A stretch of DNA of 63,985 nt, from NCBI RefSeq assembly GCF_002251945.1, contig NZ_NDHW01000190.1, forward strand, positions 1 to 63,985, read 5' to 3'. Under the pieces are notes generated by a model. It worked only from the letters and a program-made list of their open reading frames with translations, had not been told where the DNA came from and did not search any database. Each line of letters opens with the position of its first letter. Position 1 is the stretch's first letter. A program made the position numbers and the translations under genes. This DNA comes from Pseudanabaena sp. SR411 (GTDB lineage: Bacteria; Cyanobacteriota; Cyanobacteriia; Pseudanabaenales; Pseudanabaenaceae). Positions 7,693 through 16,542 of the stretch are shown here, piece by piece.

Positions 7693-7816
7693 GATTAGCT
7701 ATCTCTTGCGTTGCTATATTAAGTGTAAGTGACGTGGGGCTTAGTGCAGTCAATTGGTAATTTTAAATTGGTGATTTTAAGACATAATTTTTGGGTTAAT
7801 GTTACGCAGTATTTGC

Positions 7817-8362
7817 ATGAAAGTTGAAATCACAGCAATTCCTGATGTTTTACTAATTACACCTAGGGTATTTGGTGATGAGCGAGGTTTTTTTTATGAG
7901 TCATACAACCATCAAATTTTTGTCGAAAAAACAGGTTTAGATCTCACCTTTGTCCAAGACAATCATTCGCGATCGCAAAAAAATGTGTTACGGGGATTGC
8001 ATTACCAAATTGGTAAGCCTCAAGGCAAATTGGTGAGGGTTTTATTAGGAATAATTCAAGATGTTGCCGTAGATTTGCGACAAGGTTCACCAACATTTGG
8101 TAAATCGGTAAGTTATATTCTTAGTGCGGAAAACTATCAGCAGCTATGGATTCCTGTAGGATTTGCTCACGGCTTTACTGTATTGTCTGATGTTGCCGAA
8201 GTAGCCTATAAAACGACGGATTACTACGCTCCCAGTGAAGAGCGCTGTTTATTGTGGAATGATCCTGAGTTAGCGATCACATGGCAACTCAAAGGACAAC
8301 CAATTGTGTCTGCTAAAGATGCTGTTGGTAAATTATTAAAAGAAGCGGAGTTATTTGCATGA
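7817..8362 (+). CDS. rfbC: dTDP-4-dehydrorhamnose 3,5-epimerase
   Basis: 181 aa from ATG 7817. An in-frame ATG at 7799 would add six residues, but neither start has a clear SD and the family usually begins directly with this MKV segment. RmlC/RfbC epimerises dTDP-4-keto-6-deoxyglucose at C3 and C5 on the way to dTDP-L-rhamnose. The cupin shows VFGDERGFFYES, NHSRS, the catalytic-His motif VLRGLHYQ, VAVDLRQGSPTFG, and PVGFAHGF near the C-terminus. Its stop overlaps the rfbB ATG (ATGA), so translation is probably coupled. It is the first gene of the plus-strand glycan cluster. Confidence 0.93.
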   Translation: MKVEITAIPDVLLITPRVFGDERGFFYESYNHQIFVEKTGLDLTFVQDNHSRSQKNVLRGLHYQIGKPQGKLVRVLLGIIQDVAVDLRQGSPTFGKSVSYILSAENYQQLWIPVGFAHGFTVLSDVAEVAYKTTDYYAPSEERCLLWNDPELAITWQLKGQPIVSAKDAVGKLLKEAELFA

Positions 8363-9378
8363 GTCCAGTCGAAAAATTTCAAAAAATACTTGTTACGGGT
8401 GGAGCAGGATTTATTGGCTCTAATTATGTGCATTATGCACTCGAGCATCACCCCACATGGGAGATTGTGGTTTTAGATAAGCTCACCTATGCGGGTAATT
8501 TAGATAATCTTAAGGATGTCAGCGATCGCATTACTTTCATTCAAGGCGATATTGCCAATCCTGAAGATGTGGACAAAGCCGTTAATGGAGTTGACGCAAT
8601 TCTCAATTTTGCTGCCGAAAGCCATGTTGATCGCAGTCTGAGAGATCCACTCCCCTTCATCCGCACCAATATCGAAGGTACATTACTATTATTGGAAGCG
8701 GCAAGAAAATATCAAATCAAACGCTTTCTCCATGTTTCTACCGATGAAGTTTATGGAGATCTCGTCGGTAGCGATCGCCATTCCCTAGAGTCAGATACCC
8801 TGTCACCGCGTAGTCCCTATGCTGCATCTAAAGCAGGAGCCGAGCATCTAGTCTTCTCCTATGGCATTAGCTATGGTTTAGAGGTGGTGATTACCCGTGG
8901 CTCGAATACTTACGGGCTATATCAATATCCTGAAAAAATTATTCCTCTCTTCATCACCAATGCCCTAGAGTCAAAATCCTTGCCTATTTATGGTGATGGT
9001 TCGGCTGTCCGTGATTATCTCTATGTCGAAGATCATTGCTCAGGCATTGACACAGTGCTGCACGCAGGTACAAGGGGTAAAGCCTATAATCTTGGTGCGC
9101 GAATGGAAATTAACGGTATCGAGGTTGCTAAAACTATTTTAGGGTTGCTCAATCGCCCCGAATCCTTAATGCAATCTGTCAGCGATCGCCCTGGACATGA
9201 CTACCGCTATTCTGTCGATCCTAGTGCAACTGAAGCATTAGGCTGGCAGCGTCAATGGGACTTTCAGCGTGGCATGGCTCAAACCGTGGCTTGGTACAAA
9301 CAAAACTCAGACTGGTGGCAAGCAGTCAAGGATAAGAAAGTATTCCAAGAGCATTACAACCAGTGGTATGCCCGATGA
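8359..9378 (+). CDS. rfbB: dTDP-glucose 4,6-dehydratase
   Basis: 339 aa extended short-chain dehydrogenase. The NAD-binding GGAGFIGSNY sits near residue 13. STDEVYG contains the Thr-Asp-Glu dehydratase signature, and SPYAASKAGAEH supplies the YxxxK catalytic pair. RmlB/RfbB converts dTDP-glucose to dTDP-4-keto-6-deoxyglucose, the substrate of the preceding epimerase. The start overlaps rfbC by 4 bases and the stop overlaps rfbD by 4 bases. Length and motifs are complete. Confidence 0.95.
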   Translation: MSPVEKFQKILVTGGAGFIGSNYVHYALEHHPTWEIVVLDKLTYAGNLDNLKDVSDRITFIQGDIANPEDVDKAVNGVDAILNFAAESHVDRSLRDPLPFIRTNIEGTLLLLEAARKYQIKRFLHVSTDEVYGDLVGSDRHSLESDTLSPRSPYAASKAGAEHLVFSYGISYGLEVVITRGSNTYGLYQYPEKIIPLFITNALESKSLPIYGDGSAVRDYLYVEDHCSGIDTVLHAGTRGKAYNLGARMEINGIEVAKTILGLLNRPESLMQSVSDRPGHDYRYSVDPSATEALGWQRQWDFQRGMAQTVAWYKQNSDWWQAVKDKKVFQEHYNQWYAR

Positions 9379-10244
9379 GTCAACCTCTCAAAGTGGCTCT
9401 GATTGGAGCAAATGGACAGTTAGGCTCAGATATTAATAGTCACTTTTCGCAGTGCGATCGCTATCAACTGACGGCTCTAACACGATCTGACATTGACATT
9501 AGACAGGCTGACATTGTTGATCAAGTCTTAACCCGCCAGAAATTTGATGTGGTGATCAATAGTGCCGCCTATGTGCGTGTCGATGACTGTGAGCAAGAAG
9601 TGGACACAGCCTTTAATGTCAATGCGATCGGTGCGTTAAATGTGGCTCGAACCTGTCGTGATATTGGCGCTCTCTGTGTTTACATCAGTACGGATTATGT
9701 GTTTCGTGGCGATCGCCAATCTCCTTACACTGAGTCCGACATTCCTAACCCCATTAATATTTACGGTACATCAAAGCTCACAGGAGAATATCTAGTCCAA
9801 CAAACCACTGCGCGATCGCTAATTGTGCGAATCTCCAGTGTTTTCGGTAAAGCTGGGGCAAGCGGTAAGGGTGGTAATTTCGTCGAAACAATGATTAAAA
9901 AAGCCAAAGCTGGCGATCCAATCAAGGTAGTTAATGACATATTTATGTCGCCTACCTATACCTATGATGCAGCTAGATTGCTAGATGTACTTTTACAAGA
10001 AGGTGCAACAGGGCTGATTCATGGTGCTAATTCAGGGAGTTGTTCATGGCATGAATTTGCTAGTGCAGCGCTTAGTCTTGCTAGTATCCAGTATCCCGTT
10101 GAAGCTATTCCTGCTTTGGATTTTCCTACTAAAGCAACCAGACCGATGAACTCAGCATTAATTAGTGATCAGTTGCCCAAAATTACTAATTTTCAGATGC
10201 GCCCTTGGCAAGAAGCACTTGCAGCCTATATTCAAGCTAGATAA
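9375..10244 (+). CDS. rfbD: dTDP-4-dehydrorhamnose reductase
   Basis: 289 aa from ATG 9375, which overlaps the rfbB stop (ATGA); a GTG 12 bases upstream is less likely. The Rossmann motif is GANGQLGSDI. The sequence INSAAYVRVDDCE followed by STDYVFRGD is typical of RmlD/RfbD, and the catalytic YGTSK motif lies near residue 128. It reduces the 4-keto group to give dTDP-L-rhamnose, ending the pathway begun by rfbA and rfbB. A hairpin terminator-like structure follows 6 bases after the stop. Confidence 0.94.
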   Translation: MSQPLKVALIGANGQLGSDINSHFSQCDRYQLTALTRSDIDIRQADIVDQVLTRQKFDVVINSAAYVRVDDCEQEVDTAFNVNAIGALNVARTCRDIGALCVYISTDYVFRGDRQSPYTESDIPNPINIYGTSKLTGEYLVQQTTARSLIVRISSVFGKAGASGKGGNFVETMIKKAKAGDPIKVVNDIFMSPTYTYDAARLLDVLLQEGATGLIHGANSGSCSWHEFASAALSLASIQYPVEAIPALDFPTKATRPMNSALISDQLPKITNFQMRPWQEALAAYIQAR

Positions 10245-10249
10245 AAAAA

Positions 10250-10300
10250 CATAAATCATTTTAAAAGAGGCGCTTCGCGCCTCTTTTAAAATGATTTATG
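10250..10300. terminator. Perfect 24-bp hairpin after rfbD
   Basis: Arms 10250-10273 and 10277-10300 pair perfectly around TTC. The core is a shortened AGAGGCGC-TTC-GCGCCTCT. It fills most of the spacer between rfbD and rfbA and could attenuate transcription between them. It has no long T-tract immediately after the stem. Confidence 0.65.
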
Positions 10301-10339
10301 GATTACTCAAATCCTCACTAGGCTCTATTATTCAAAACT

Positions 10340-11413
10340 ATGAAAGCTCTAATTCTCTCTGGTGGCAAAGGCACAAGGTTGCGCCCTCTTACCTATACAG
10401 GGGCAAAACAACTAGTACCCGTCGCCAATAAACCAATTCTTTGGTATTGCATTGAAAGTATTGTCGCCGCAGGTATTACCGATATCGGTATTGTCATCAG
10501 TCCCGAAACTGGCGATGAAGTCAAAAGCAAAACAGGTAATGGCGATCACTTCAGTGCAAATATTACCTATATTCTGCAAGATCAACCCGCAGGCTTAGCC
10601 CATGCTGTCAAGATTGCCCAGTCATTTCTTGGTGAAGACTCCTTCATCATGTTCCTTGGTGACAACCTGATCGAATCGCAGTTAGATACTTTTTTGACCA
10701 GTTTTAACCAAAAACAGCTAGATGCTTTGATTTTATTACGCCAAGTCGCTGATCCTAGTGCTTTTGGCGTGGCAACAGTTGATGCTGAGGGCAAAGTGAT
10801 CAAATTAGTCGAAAAACCTAAACAGCCTGAATCAAATTTGGCTTTAGTTGGGGTGTACTTCTTTAAAAAGACAATTCATCAGGCGATCGCCCAAATCTCC
10901 CCATCGGCTAGAGGTGAGCTAGAAATTACTGATGCGATCCAACAACTAATTGATACTCACAAAAATGTATCAGCATCCGAGCTAGAGGGCTGGTGGTTAG
11001 ATACAGGCAAAAAAGATGATATTCTTGCCGCTAATCAAATTGTTCTTGATGCCAGATTAAAATCTCAGAATCTGGGAGAGATCGATAGTGACAGTAGTAT
11101 TAGTGGGCGCGTAGCGATTGGTATCGGCTCTCAAGTTATTAGTTGCAAAATTCGCGGACCAGTCATTATTGGCGAAAATTGCCATCTTGAAAATGCTTAC
11201 ATTGGGCCCTATACCAGTATTAGCGATCGCGTTACGATCATCGAAACCGATATTGAACATAGCGTTATCCTTAGTGATACCAAAATCACAGGTATCCATC
11301 AACGCATCGTCGATAGTGTGATCGGACAAAGAGTGTCTATGAAAGTTTCCCCTAAGCGTCCACAGGCTCTAAGATTTCTTGTGGGCGATGACTCTCAGCT
11401 TGAGATTATGTAG
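10340..11413 (+). CDS. rfbA: Glucose-1-phosphate thymidylyltransferase, long (StrD-like) form
   Basis: 357 aa. It makes dTDP-glucose from glucose-1-phosphate and dTTP. The nucleotidyltransferase signature GGKGTRLRPLTYTGAKQL opens the protein, with FLGDNL (metal site) near residue 110 and WWLDTGKKDD near 220. After residue 245 comes a left-handed beta-helix tail of hexapeptide repeats (IGIGSQV, GPVIIGENC, YIGPYTSI), which makes it longer than the ~290-aa RmlA of enterobacteria and like the StrD/long RmlA form. I therefore assign it to the rhamnose branch by context; glucose-1-phosphate specificity is an inference. Confidence 0.88.
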   Translation: MKALILSGGKGTRLRPLTYTGAKQLVPVANKPILWYCIESIVAAGITDIGIVISPETGDEVKSKTGNGDHFSANITYILQDQPAGLAHAVKIAQSFLGEDSFIMFLGDNLIESQLDTFLTSFNQKQLDALILLRQVADPSAFGVATVDAEGKVIKLVEKPKQPESNLALVGVYFFKKTIHQAIAQISPSARGELEITDAIQQLIDTHKNVSASELEGWWLDTGKKDDILAANQIVLDARLKSQNLGEIDSDSSISGRVAIGIGSQVISCKIRGPVIIGENCHLENAYIGPYTSISDRVTIIETDIEHSVILSDTKITGIHQRIVDSVIGQRVSMKVSPKRPQALRFLVGDDSQLEIM

Positions 11414-11554
11414 AAAGGAGGACTCTGTGAATGGTATTCTCATCCATAGTTTTTAGTCAGACTTCTTGCTGTTAGCAATGAAATGCCATATGTTAGACCA
11501 ACAAATGGAAGCAGTGCAGAGTTTGTAATTAGCAAAAAATTGGTAAAAATCTAA

Positions 11555-12322
11555 ATGAAAGCCGTAATTTTAGCTGGTGGTTTAGGGACTCGGTTAAGTG
11601 AAGAAACCCACCTCAAACCAAAGCCAATGGTGGAGATTGGTGGCAAACCGATTTTATGGCACATTATGAAAACTTATTCAGCCTATGAAATCAATGATTT
11701 CATCATTTGTTGTGGCTATAAAGGTTATGTAATTAAGGAATATTTCGCTAATTATTTTTTACACATGTCTGATATTACTTTTGACATGCAGTCCAATCAA
11801 ATGGAAGTGCATCAAAAAAAAGCAGAACCTTGGCGTGTGACTTTAGTAGATACAGGTGAAACCACTCAAACGGGTGGGAGGCTGCAAAGAGTTAAAAACT
11901 ATGTAGGTAGTGAAACTTTCTGTTTTACCTATGGTGACGGGGTAAGTAATGTCAACATCAAAGAATTAATTTCTTTTCATCATAAACAGAAACTCCTAGC
12001 TACGGTTACAGCAGTTCAGCCCCCTGGACGCTATGGAAATATCAATATAGAGCAAGGCTTGGTCTTAAATTTTCAAGAGAAACCTCAAGGGGATGGTGGA
12101 TGGATTAATGGAGGTTATTTTGTTTTGGAACCAGAAGTATTTGATTTATTAGAAGGCGATCAGACCAGTTGGGAGTCAGAGACTTTACCAATGATTGCCC
12201 ATAAACAGGAATTATCTGCTTTTAATCACTATGGTTTTTGGCAAGCAATGGATACTCTTAGAGATAAAAATTATTTGGAAAGCTTGTGGGAAAATGCTAG
12301 CGCTCCTTGGAAAGTATGGTGA
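11555..12322 (+). CDS. rfbF: Glucose-1-phosphate cytidylyltransferase
   Basis: 255 aa. It opens the CDP-sugar branch by making CDP-glucose from CTP and glucose-1-phosphate. The signature GGLGTRLSEETHLKPKPMVE is diagnostic for RfbF rather than RfbA. FTYGDGVSN supplies the metal-binding Asp, and GGWINGGYFVLEP and FWQAMDTLRDK complete the family pattern. The length is normal. The 141-base gap before it has an AAAGGAGG early on but no ORF, and may hold an internal promoter. The TGA stop overlaps the rfbG ATG by one base. Confidence 0.94.
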   Translation: MKAVILAGGLGTRLSEETHLKPKPMVEIGGKPILWHIMKTYSAYEINDFIICCGYKGYVIKEYFANYFLHMSDITFDMQSNQMEVHQKKAEPWRVTLVDTGETTQTGGRLQRVKNYVGSETFCFTYGDGVSNVNIKELISFHHKQKLLATVTAVQPPGRYGNINIEQGLVLNFQEKPQGDGGWINGGYFVLEPEVFDLLEGDQTSWESETLPMIAHKQELSAFNHYGFWQAMDTLRDKNYLESLWENASAPWKVW

Positions 12323-13389
12323 TGAATTTAGAGTTTTGGCAAGATAAAAAAGTTTTAGTGACGGGTCACACTGGCTTTAAAGGTAGTTGGCTATCAGTTT
12401 GGCTACAAATTTTAGGAGCTAAGGTGGTTGGCTATAGTTTGCAACCTCATACACAGCCTTGTTTATTTGATTTAGCTCAAGTAAGCGATCGCATGACTTC
12501 GATAGTTGGTGATATTCGAGATTTAGATCATCTTGTCAAAACATTAACAAAATATCAGCCTGAAATTGTAATTCATATGGCAGCCCAAGCCTTAGTACGT
12601 GAATCTTACAAAAATCCTGCTGAAACCTATGCTGTTAATGTTATGGGTACAGTAAATGTGCTGGAAGCAGTGCGCCAAGTAGGAGGGGTAAAAGCCCTAG
12701 TTAACGTAACTTCAGACAAATGTTATGAAAATCGAGAATGGGTTTGGGGATATCGAGAGCATGAGGCTCTAGGAGGTTATGACCCTTACAGTAACAGTAA
12801 AGGCTGCTCTGAGTTGGTAACATCGGCTTATCGTAATTCTTTCTTCCATCCTCAAGACTACTTACAACATGGAGTTGGTATTGCCACAGCTCGCGCAGGT
12901 AATGTCATTGGTGGTGGTGATTGGGCAAGCGATCGCTTGATTCCTGATATTCTCAAAGCTTGGCAGACTGGACAGAAAGTAGTTATCCGCTATCCCCATG
13001 CAGTACGTCCTTGGCAACATGTGCTTGAACCTTTATCTGGCTACCTTACCTTAGCAGAGCATCTATATAATGATGGCGTAAGTTACGGAGGTGCTTGGAA
13101 TTTTGGACCGAATGAATCTGATGCTCAGACCGTTGGCTGGATTGTTGAGCAGATGGCAAATCTGTGGGGTAAAGAAGCAGATTGGGTTCAAGAAACTTCA
13201 TTACAGCCCCATGAGGCTAACTATTTGAGGCTAGATTGCTCTAAAGCACGTAGTCAATTAAAATGGCAACCAAAGTTAGATGTAAAAACTGCCTTAGCTT
13301 GGGTTATTGAGTGGACAAAGTCTTTGCAGTCTGGAGCAAATATGAGAGATATTACTGCTCATCAAATTAATCAATTTAGCCTTAAATAA
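12322..13389 (+). CDS. rfbG: CDP-glucose 4,6-dehydratase
   Basis: 355 aa from ATG 12322 (TGATG overlap with rfbF); a TTG 15 bases upstream would lie inside rfbF. The extended SDR begins VLVTGHTGFKGSWL, the characteristic RfbG version of the glycine motif. VTSDKCYEN replaces the usual STDEVYG, and DPYSNSKGCSE supplies the YxxxK pair. It converts CDP-glucose to CDP-4-keto-6-deoxyglucose, feeding the C-methyltransferase, epimerase and aminotransferase encoded next. All expected motifs are present. Confidence 0.95.
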   Translation: MNLEFWQDKKVLVTGHTGFKGSWLSVWLQILGAKVVGYSLQPHTQPCLFDLAQVSDRMTSIVGDIRDLDHLVKTLTKYQPEIVIHMAAQALVRESYKNPAETYAVNVMGTVNVLEAVRQVGGVKALVNVTSDKCYENREWVWGYREHEALGGYDPYSNSKGCSELVTSAYRNSFFHPQDYLQHGVGIATARAGNVIGGGDWASDRLIPDILKAWQTGQKVVIRYPHAVRPWQHVLEPLSGYLTLAEHLYNDGVSYGGAWNFGPNESDAQTVGWIVEQMANLWGKEADWVQETSLQPHEANYLRLDCSKARSQLKWQPKLDVKTALAWVIEWTKSLQSGANMRDITAHQINQFSLK

Positions 13390-13428
13390 TTTTAAGGAAA
13401 TCCAAATTTCAAAAAATATTAAATAGTT

Positions 13429-14664
13429 ATGACCCAAGGAAAATGTCGATTTTGCAAAGCTAGTTTACAACATACATTTGTTGATTTAGGTATGTCGCCT
13501 TTATCTAACTCCTATTTAAAATTAGATCAGCTAAACCAAGCAGAGAAGTTTTACCCTCTTCATACCTATGTCTGTGAACAATGTCTACTAGTACAGCTAG
13601 AAGAATTTGAATCTCCTGATCATATTTTTAGTGATTATGCTTATTTTTCTTCCTATTCAGATAGCTGGTTGAATCATGCTAAAAAGTACACCGATTTGAT
13701 GATTGACAGATTTAGCCTTAATAAATCTAGTCTAGTCATTGAAATAGCTAGTAACGATGGTTATCTTTTACAGTTTTTCAAAGAACAAAACATTCCTGTT
13801 TTGGGAATCGAACCAGCCGCCAATGTCTCTCAGGTTGCTGAGTCTAAAGGTATCCCTACGCTGGTTAAATTTTTTGGGGTACAAACTGCACAAGAATTAT
13901 TTGATCTTGGAAAATCCTCTGATTTATTGCTAGGCAATAATGTCTTAGCTCATGTTCCTGACATTAATGATTTTGTGGCAGGAATGAAAATCATTTTGAA
14001 GCCTGAGGGAGTCCTAACCATGGAGTTTCCTCATTTATGGCAATTAATTAACCAAAATCAGTTTGATACTATTTACCATGAACATTTTTCCTATTTGTCT
14101 TTTACCACTGTAGAAAAAATATTTGCTTGTCATGGTTTAACTTTGTTTGATGTTGAAGAACTATCTACTCATGGTGGCTCATTGCGTATATACGGTATGC
14201 ATGAACACAATCAAAAATTTATAGTTAGCGATCGCGTTAGATTAATAAAACAAAAAGAGCATCAAGCTGGATTAGACAAAGTTGATACTTATCTTCAGTT
14301 TAGTAATCAAGTAATGTCCACTAAACGCAAGTTACTCAGCTTTCTAATTGAACTCAAAAACAATGGTAAAACTATTGTTGGTTATGGCGCTCCAGCTAAG
14401 GGCAATACTCTGCTGAATTATTGTGGTATTCGTACAGATTTACTTGAATACACATGCGATCGCAGTCCTTACAAACAAGGATTATTCTTGCCAGGAACGC
14501 ATATTCCGATCTACTCTCCTAACAAGATTACAGAGACAAAACCCGATTATGTACTCATATTGCCTTGGAACCTCAAGGATGAGATTTGCTCACAACTATC
14601 CTATATTCGTGAGTGGGGTGGCAAGTTTATCGTGCCAATTCCAGAGGTAGAGGTGTTGGGATGA
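13429..14664 (+). CDS. NDP-hexose C-methyltransferase
   Basis: 411 aa with the three-part layout of sugar C-methyltransferases such as TylC3. An N-terminal zinc domain carries CRFC and CEQC pairs (residues about 6-9 and 50-53). A SAM-dependent core follows (VIEIASNDGYLLQFF; LLGNNVLAHVPD), then a C-terminal domain with GYGAPAKGNTLLNYC. Such enzymes add a methyl carbon to C3 of 4-keto-6-deoxy sugars. Between rfbG and a second epimerase the likely substrate is CDP-4-keto-6-deoxyglucose, giving a branched 3-C-methyl deoxysugar (inference). The stop overlaps the next start (ATGA). Confidence 0.88.
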   Translation: MTQGKCRFCKASLQHTFVDLGMSPLSNSYLKLDQLNQAEKFYPLHTYVCEQCLLVQLEEFESPDHIFSDYAYFSSYSDSWLNHAKKYTDLMIDRFSLNKSSLVIEIASNDGYLLQFFKEQNIPVLGIEPAANVSQVAESKGIPTLVKFFGVQTAQELFDLGKSSDLLLGNNVLAHVPDINDFVAGMKIILKPEGVLTMEFPHLWQLINQNQFDTIYHEHFSYLSFTTVEKIFACHGLTLFDVEELSTHGGSLRIYGMHEHNQKFIVSDRVRLIKQKEHQAGLDKVDTYLQFSNQVMSTKRKLLSFLIELKNNGKTIVGYGAPAKGNTLLNYCGIRTDLLEYTCDRSPYKQGLFLPGTHIPIYSPNKITETKPDYVLILPWNLKDEICSQLSYIREWGGKFIVPIPEVEVLG

Positions 14665-15230
14665 AGTTTATAGAAACTAAGCTCAAAGGAGCTTATGTGA
14701 TCGAAATCGAACCAATCTCTGATAATCGCGGTTTTTTTGCACGATCTTGGTGTCAGCAGGAATTTAGCGATCGCGGGTTAAACCCTAACCTAGTGCAGTG
14801 TAATATTTCTTTTAATACTAATAAAGGAACTCTACGGGGAATGCACTATCAAGCAAAACCTCACGAGGAAGCAAAATTAGTTAGATGTACTAGGGGTTCA
14901 ATCTATGATGTAATCATTGATATTCGTCCCGATTCTTCTACTTTTAAGTCATGGCTATCTATAGAACTAAGTGCTGAAAATCGTAAAGCTTTATATATTC
15001 CTGAAGGTTTTGCACATGGGTTTCAAACCTTAGAAAATAACACCGAGGTGTTTTATCAAATGTCTGATTTTTATCATCCAGAATCAGCAAAAGGGATTAG
15101 ATGGAATGATCCGACATTAGCTGTTGATTGGCTCTTAAGAAATGATTTAATTGTTTCTATCAAAGATCAGCAGTATCCTTTATTTGAGACCATAAGTACA
15201 TCAGGAGAACAAATGTCACCGAACAGTTAA
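14661..15230 (+). CDS. RmlC-like sugar-nucleotide epimerase (CDP branch)
   Basis: 189 aa from ATG 14661 (ATGA with the C-methyltransferase; longer in-frame extensions lie inside that gene). The cupin motifs are NRGFFARSW, LRGMHYQ with the catalytic His, YDVIIDIRPDS and IPEGFAHGFQTL. It is clearly diverged from the rfbC at 7817, as expected for an epimerase of a different substrate. Its place after rfbF-rfbG-C-methyltransferase argues for epimerising the 3-C-methylated CDP-4-keto sugar. Whether it acts at C5 only or at both C3 and C5 cannot be told from sequence. Confidence 0.88.
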   Translation: MKFIETKLKGAYVIEIEPISDNRGFFARSWCQQEFSDRGLNPNLVQCNISFNTNKGTLRGMHYQAKPHEEAKLVRCTRGSIYDVIIDIRPDSSTFKSWLSIELSAENRKALYIPEGFAHGFQTLENNTEVFYQMSDFYHPESAKGIRWNDPTLAVDWLLRNDLIVSIKDQQYPLFETISTSGEQMSPNS

Positions 15231-15469
15231 TGAGGGATGGGTGCTGAAGAAACATCCATTTCATGACGACCAAAAAAGACACAAATACGTCGGTCGATCT
15301 CACTTTAGCCGTCCAGTAGCGAACAGGAGTCCGCTACTTCGCAAAATATGTTAACCTCTTTCACAGGCTTTTTATATTTGATGTAGTCATCTATAGTCAC
15401 GTTCAGCACTTCGTAACGCAACGCATTTGCAATCTTCTTCACAACTTTTTGTCCTGTAACAAATTTTTT

Positions 15470-16381
15470 ATGAAAGCTATTACCCAAAATCTGAAATCAT
15501 TAATTAAAATATTCGTAAAAACACTATTTGGTCAATTCGGCTTGATAGTCATGAGAAAGCCTGTAGAGGCACAGACTCCAGAGACACAGACTCCAGAGGC
15601 ACAAACTCCAGAAGCGCAAACTCCAGAGGCACAGACTCCAAAGCCAAGCTTTTCTTCGGATGGTCTAACTTCGTTTCATGACTCTTCGTTTATGAATGAC
15701 GAGGCATTTCTTGATGCATACAATCATACAATGAGACTAATAGGAAAGGATTATTATTGGTATTGGCGTAATTACATTGGTATCAAGTTGGCTGAATATT
15801 CTTTTTCTCTATCTCCAAATTTTGTGGAATGCGGAGTTGGAGAGGGATGGATGACGATCTCAATTTTACGATACTTAGGAAAAAAGTACTCGGACATTCC
15901 TAGCTTCACGCTTTTCGATACCTTTAGCGGAATTGATCCTAGCATTGTCGATCCACTAGAAGAAGAATCTTGGGGAATGTCGATCTCGCAAAAAAAAGAA
16001 GCTTATAAATCAGTTTACAATGGTAATGCAGAAATCGTTAGAAATAACATAGAGGCAACTGCTGGAAAGAATAATAAAGCAACTATAATCCAAGGATCAA
16101 TACCCAATACTTTGAGTGATGACGTTATAGAAAGAATAATGCAAAATGATCGCATCTCATTCCTTCACATTGATATGAACAACTCTATCCCAGAGGTTGC
16201 TTCTCTCAAACAATTTTATCCTTTAATGTTGATAGGAGGTGTGGTTCTTCTAGATGATTATGGATACACTGGACACACATATCAGAAAAATGCCATTGAT
16301 AAAGCCTGCTTGGAGATGGGAATTCCAATTCCAATCTCTCTTCCTACTGGACAGGGGTTGATTTTGAAGGGAAACTATTAA
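15470..16381 (+). CDS. TylF/MycF-like O-methyltransferase with N-terminal pentapeptide repeats
   Basis: 303 aa from ATG 15470; a TTG 21 bases upstream is less likely. After a short basic/hydrophobic N-terminus come five EAQTP-type repeats at residues about 33-57, a flexible Pro/Thr-rich spacer. The catalytic domain begins FVECGVGEGWMTISIL (SAM site), continues FTLFDTFSGID, and has FLHIDMNN and VVLLDDYGY, the acidic metal-binding positions of macrocin-type sugar O-methyltransferases. It probably methylates a sugar hydroxyl of the glycan. The 239 bases before it contain no clear gene, only a possible decayed HTH-like reading frame on the other strand. Confidence 0.8.
   Translation: MKAITQNLKSLIKIFVKTLFGQFGLIVMRKPVEAQTPETQTPEAQTPEAQTPEAQTPKPSFSSDGLTSFHDSSFMNDEAFLDAYNHTMRLIGKDYYWYWRNYIGIKLAEYSFSLSPNFVECGVGEGWMTISILRYLGKKYSDIPSFTLFDTFSGIDPSIVDPLEEESWGMSISQKKEAYKSVYNGNAEIVRNNIEATAGKNNKATIIQGSIPNTLSDDVIERIMQNDRISFLHIDMNNSIPEVASLKQFYPLMLIGGVVLLDDYGYTGHTYQKNAIDKACLEMGIPIPISLPTGQGLILKGNY
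15566..15640 (+). repeat. Five tandem 15-bp units inside the O-methyltransferase gene
   Basis: Five units of the type GAGGCACAGACTCCA run head to tail without interruption, varying at one to three positions. Each encodes a Glu-(Ala/Thr)-Gln-Thr-Pro block. Because the unit is a multiple of three, copy-number change would lengthen or shorten the linker without a frameshift. Confidence 0.9.
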
Positions 16382-16542
16382 GATAAAAATGTGAGGCGAA
16401 CCTAAGTACTGGACAAGAAATTAAAAATAGAACGTTAAATTAGCCTAAATCCCTCAATAAAGAAAGTTTTTGGGTTTCTATACTGAGATATAGATAAATA
16501 TTCAGGTTTTTTGTCCTGCATTTAGAGATTAACTAATTAAAT

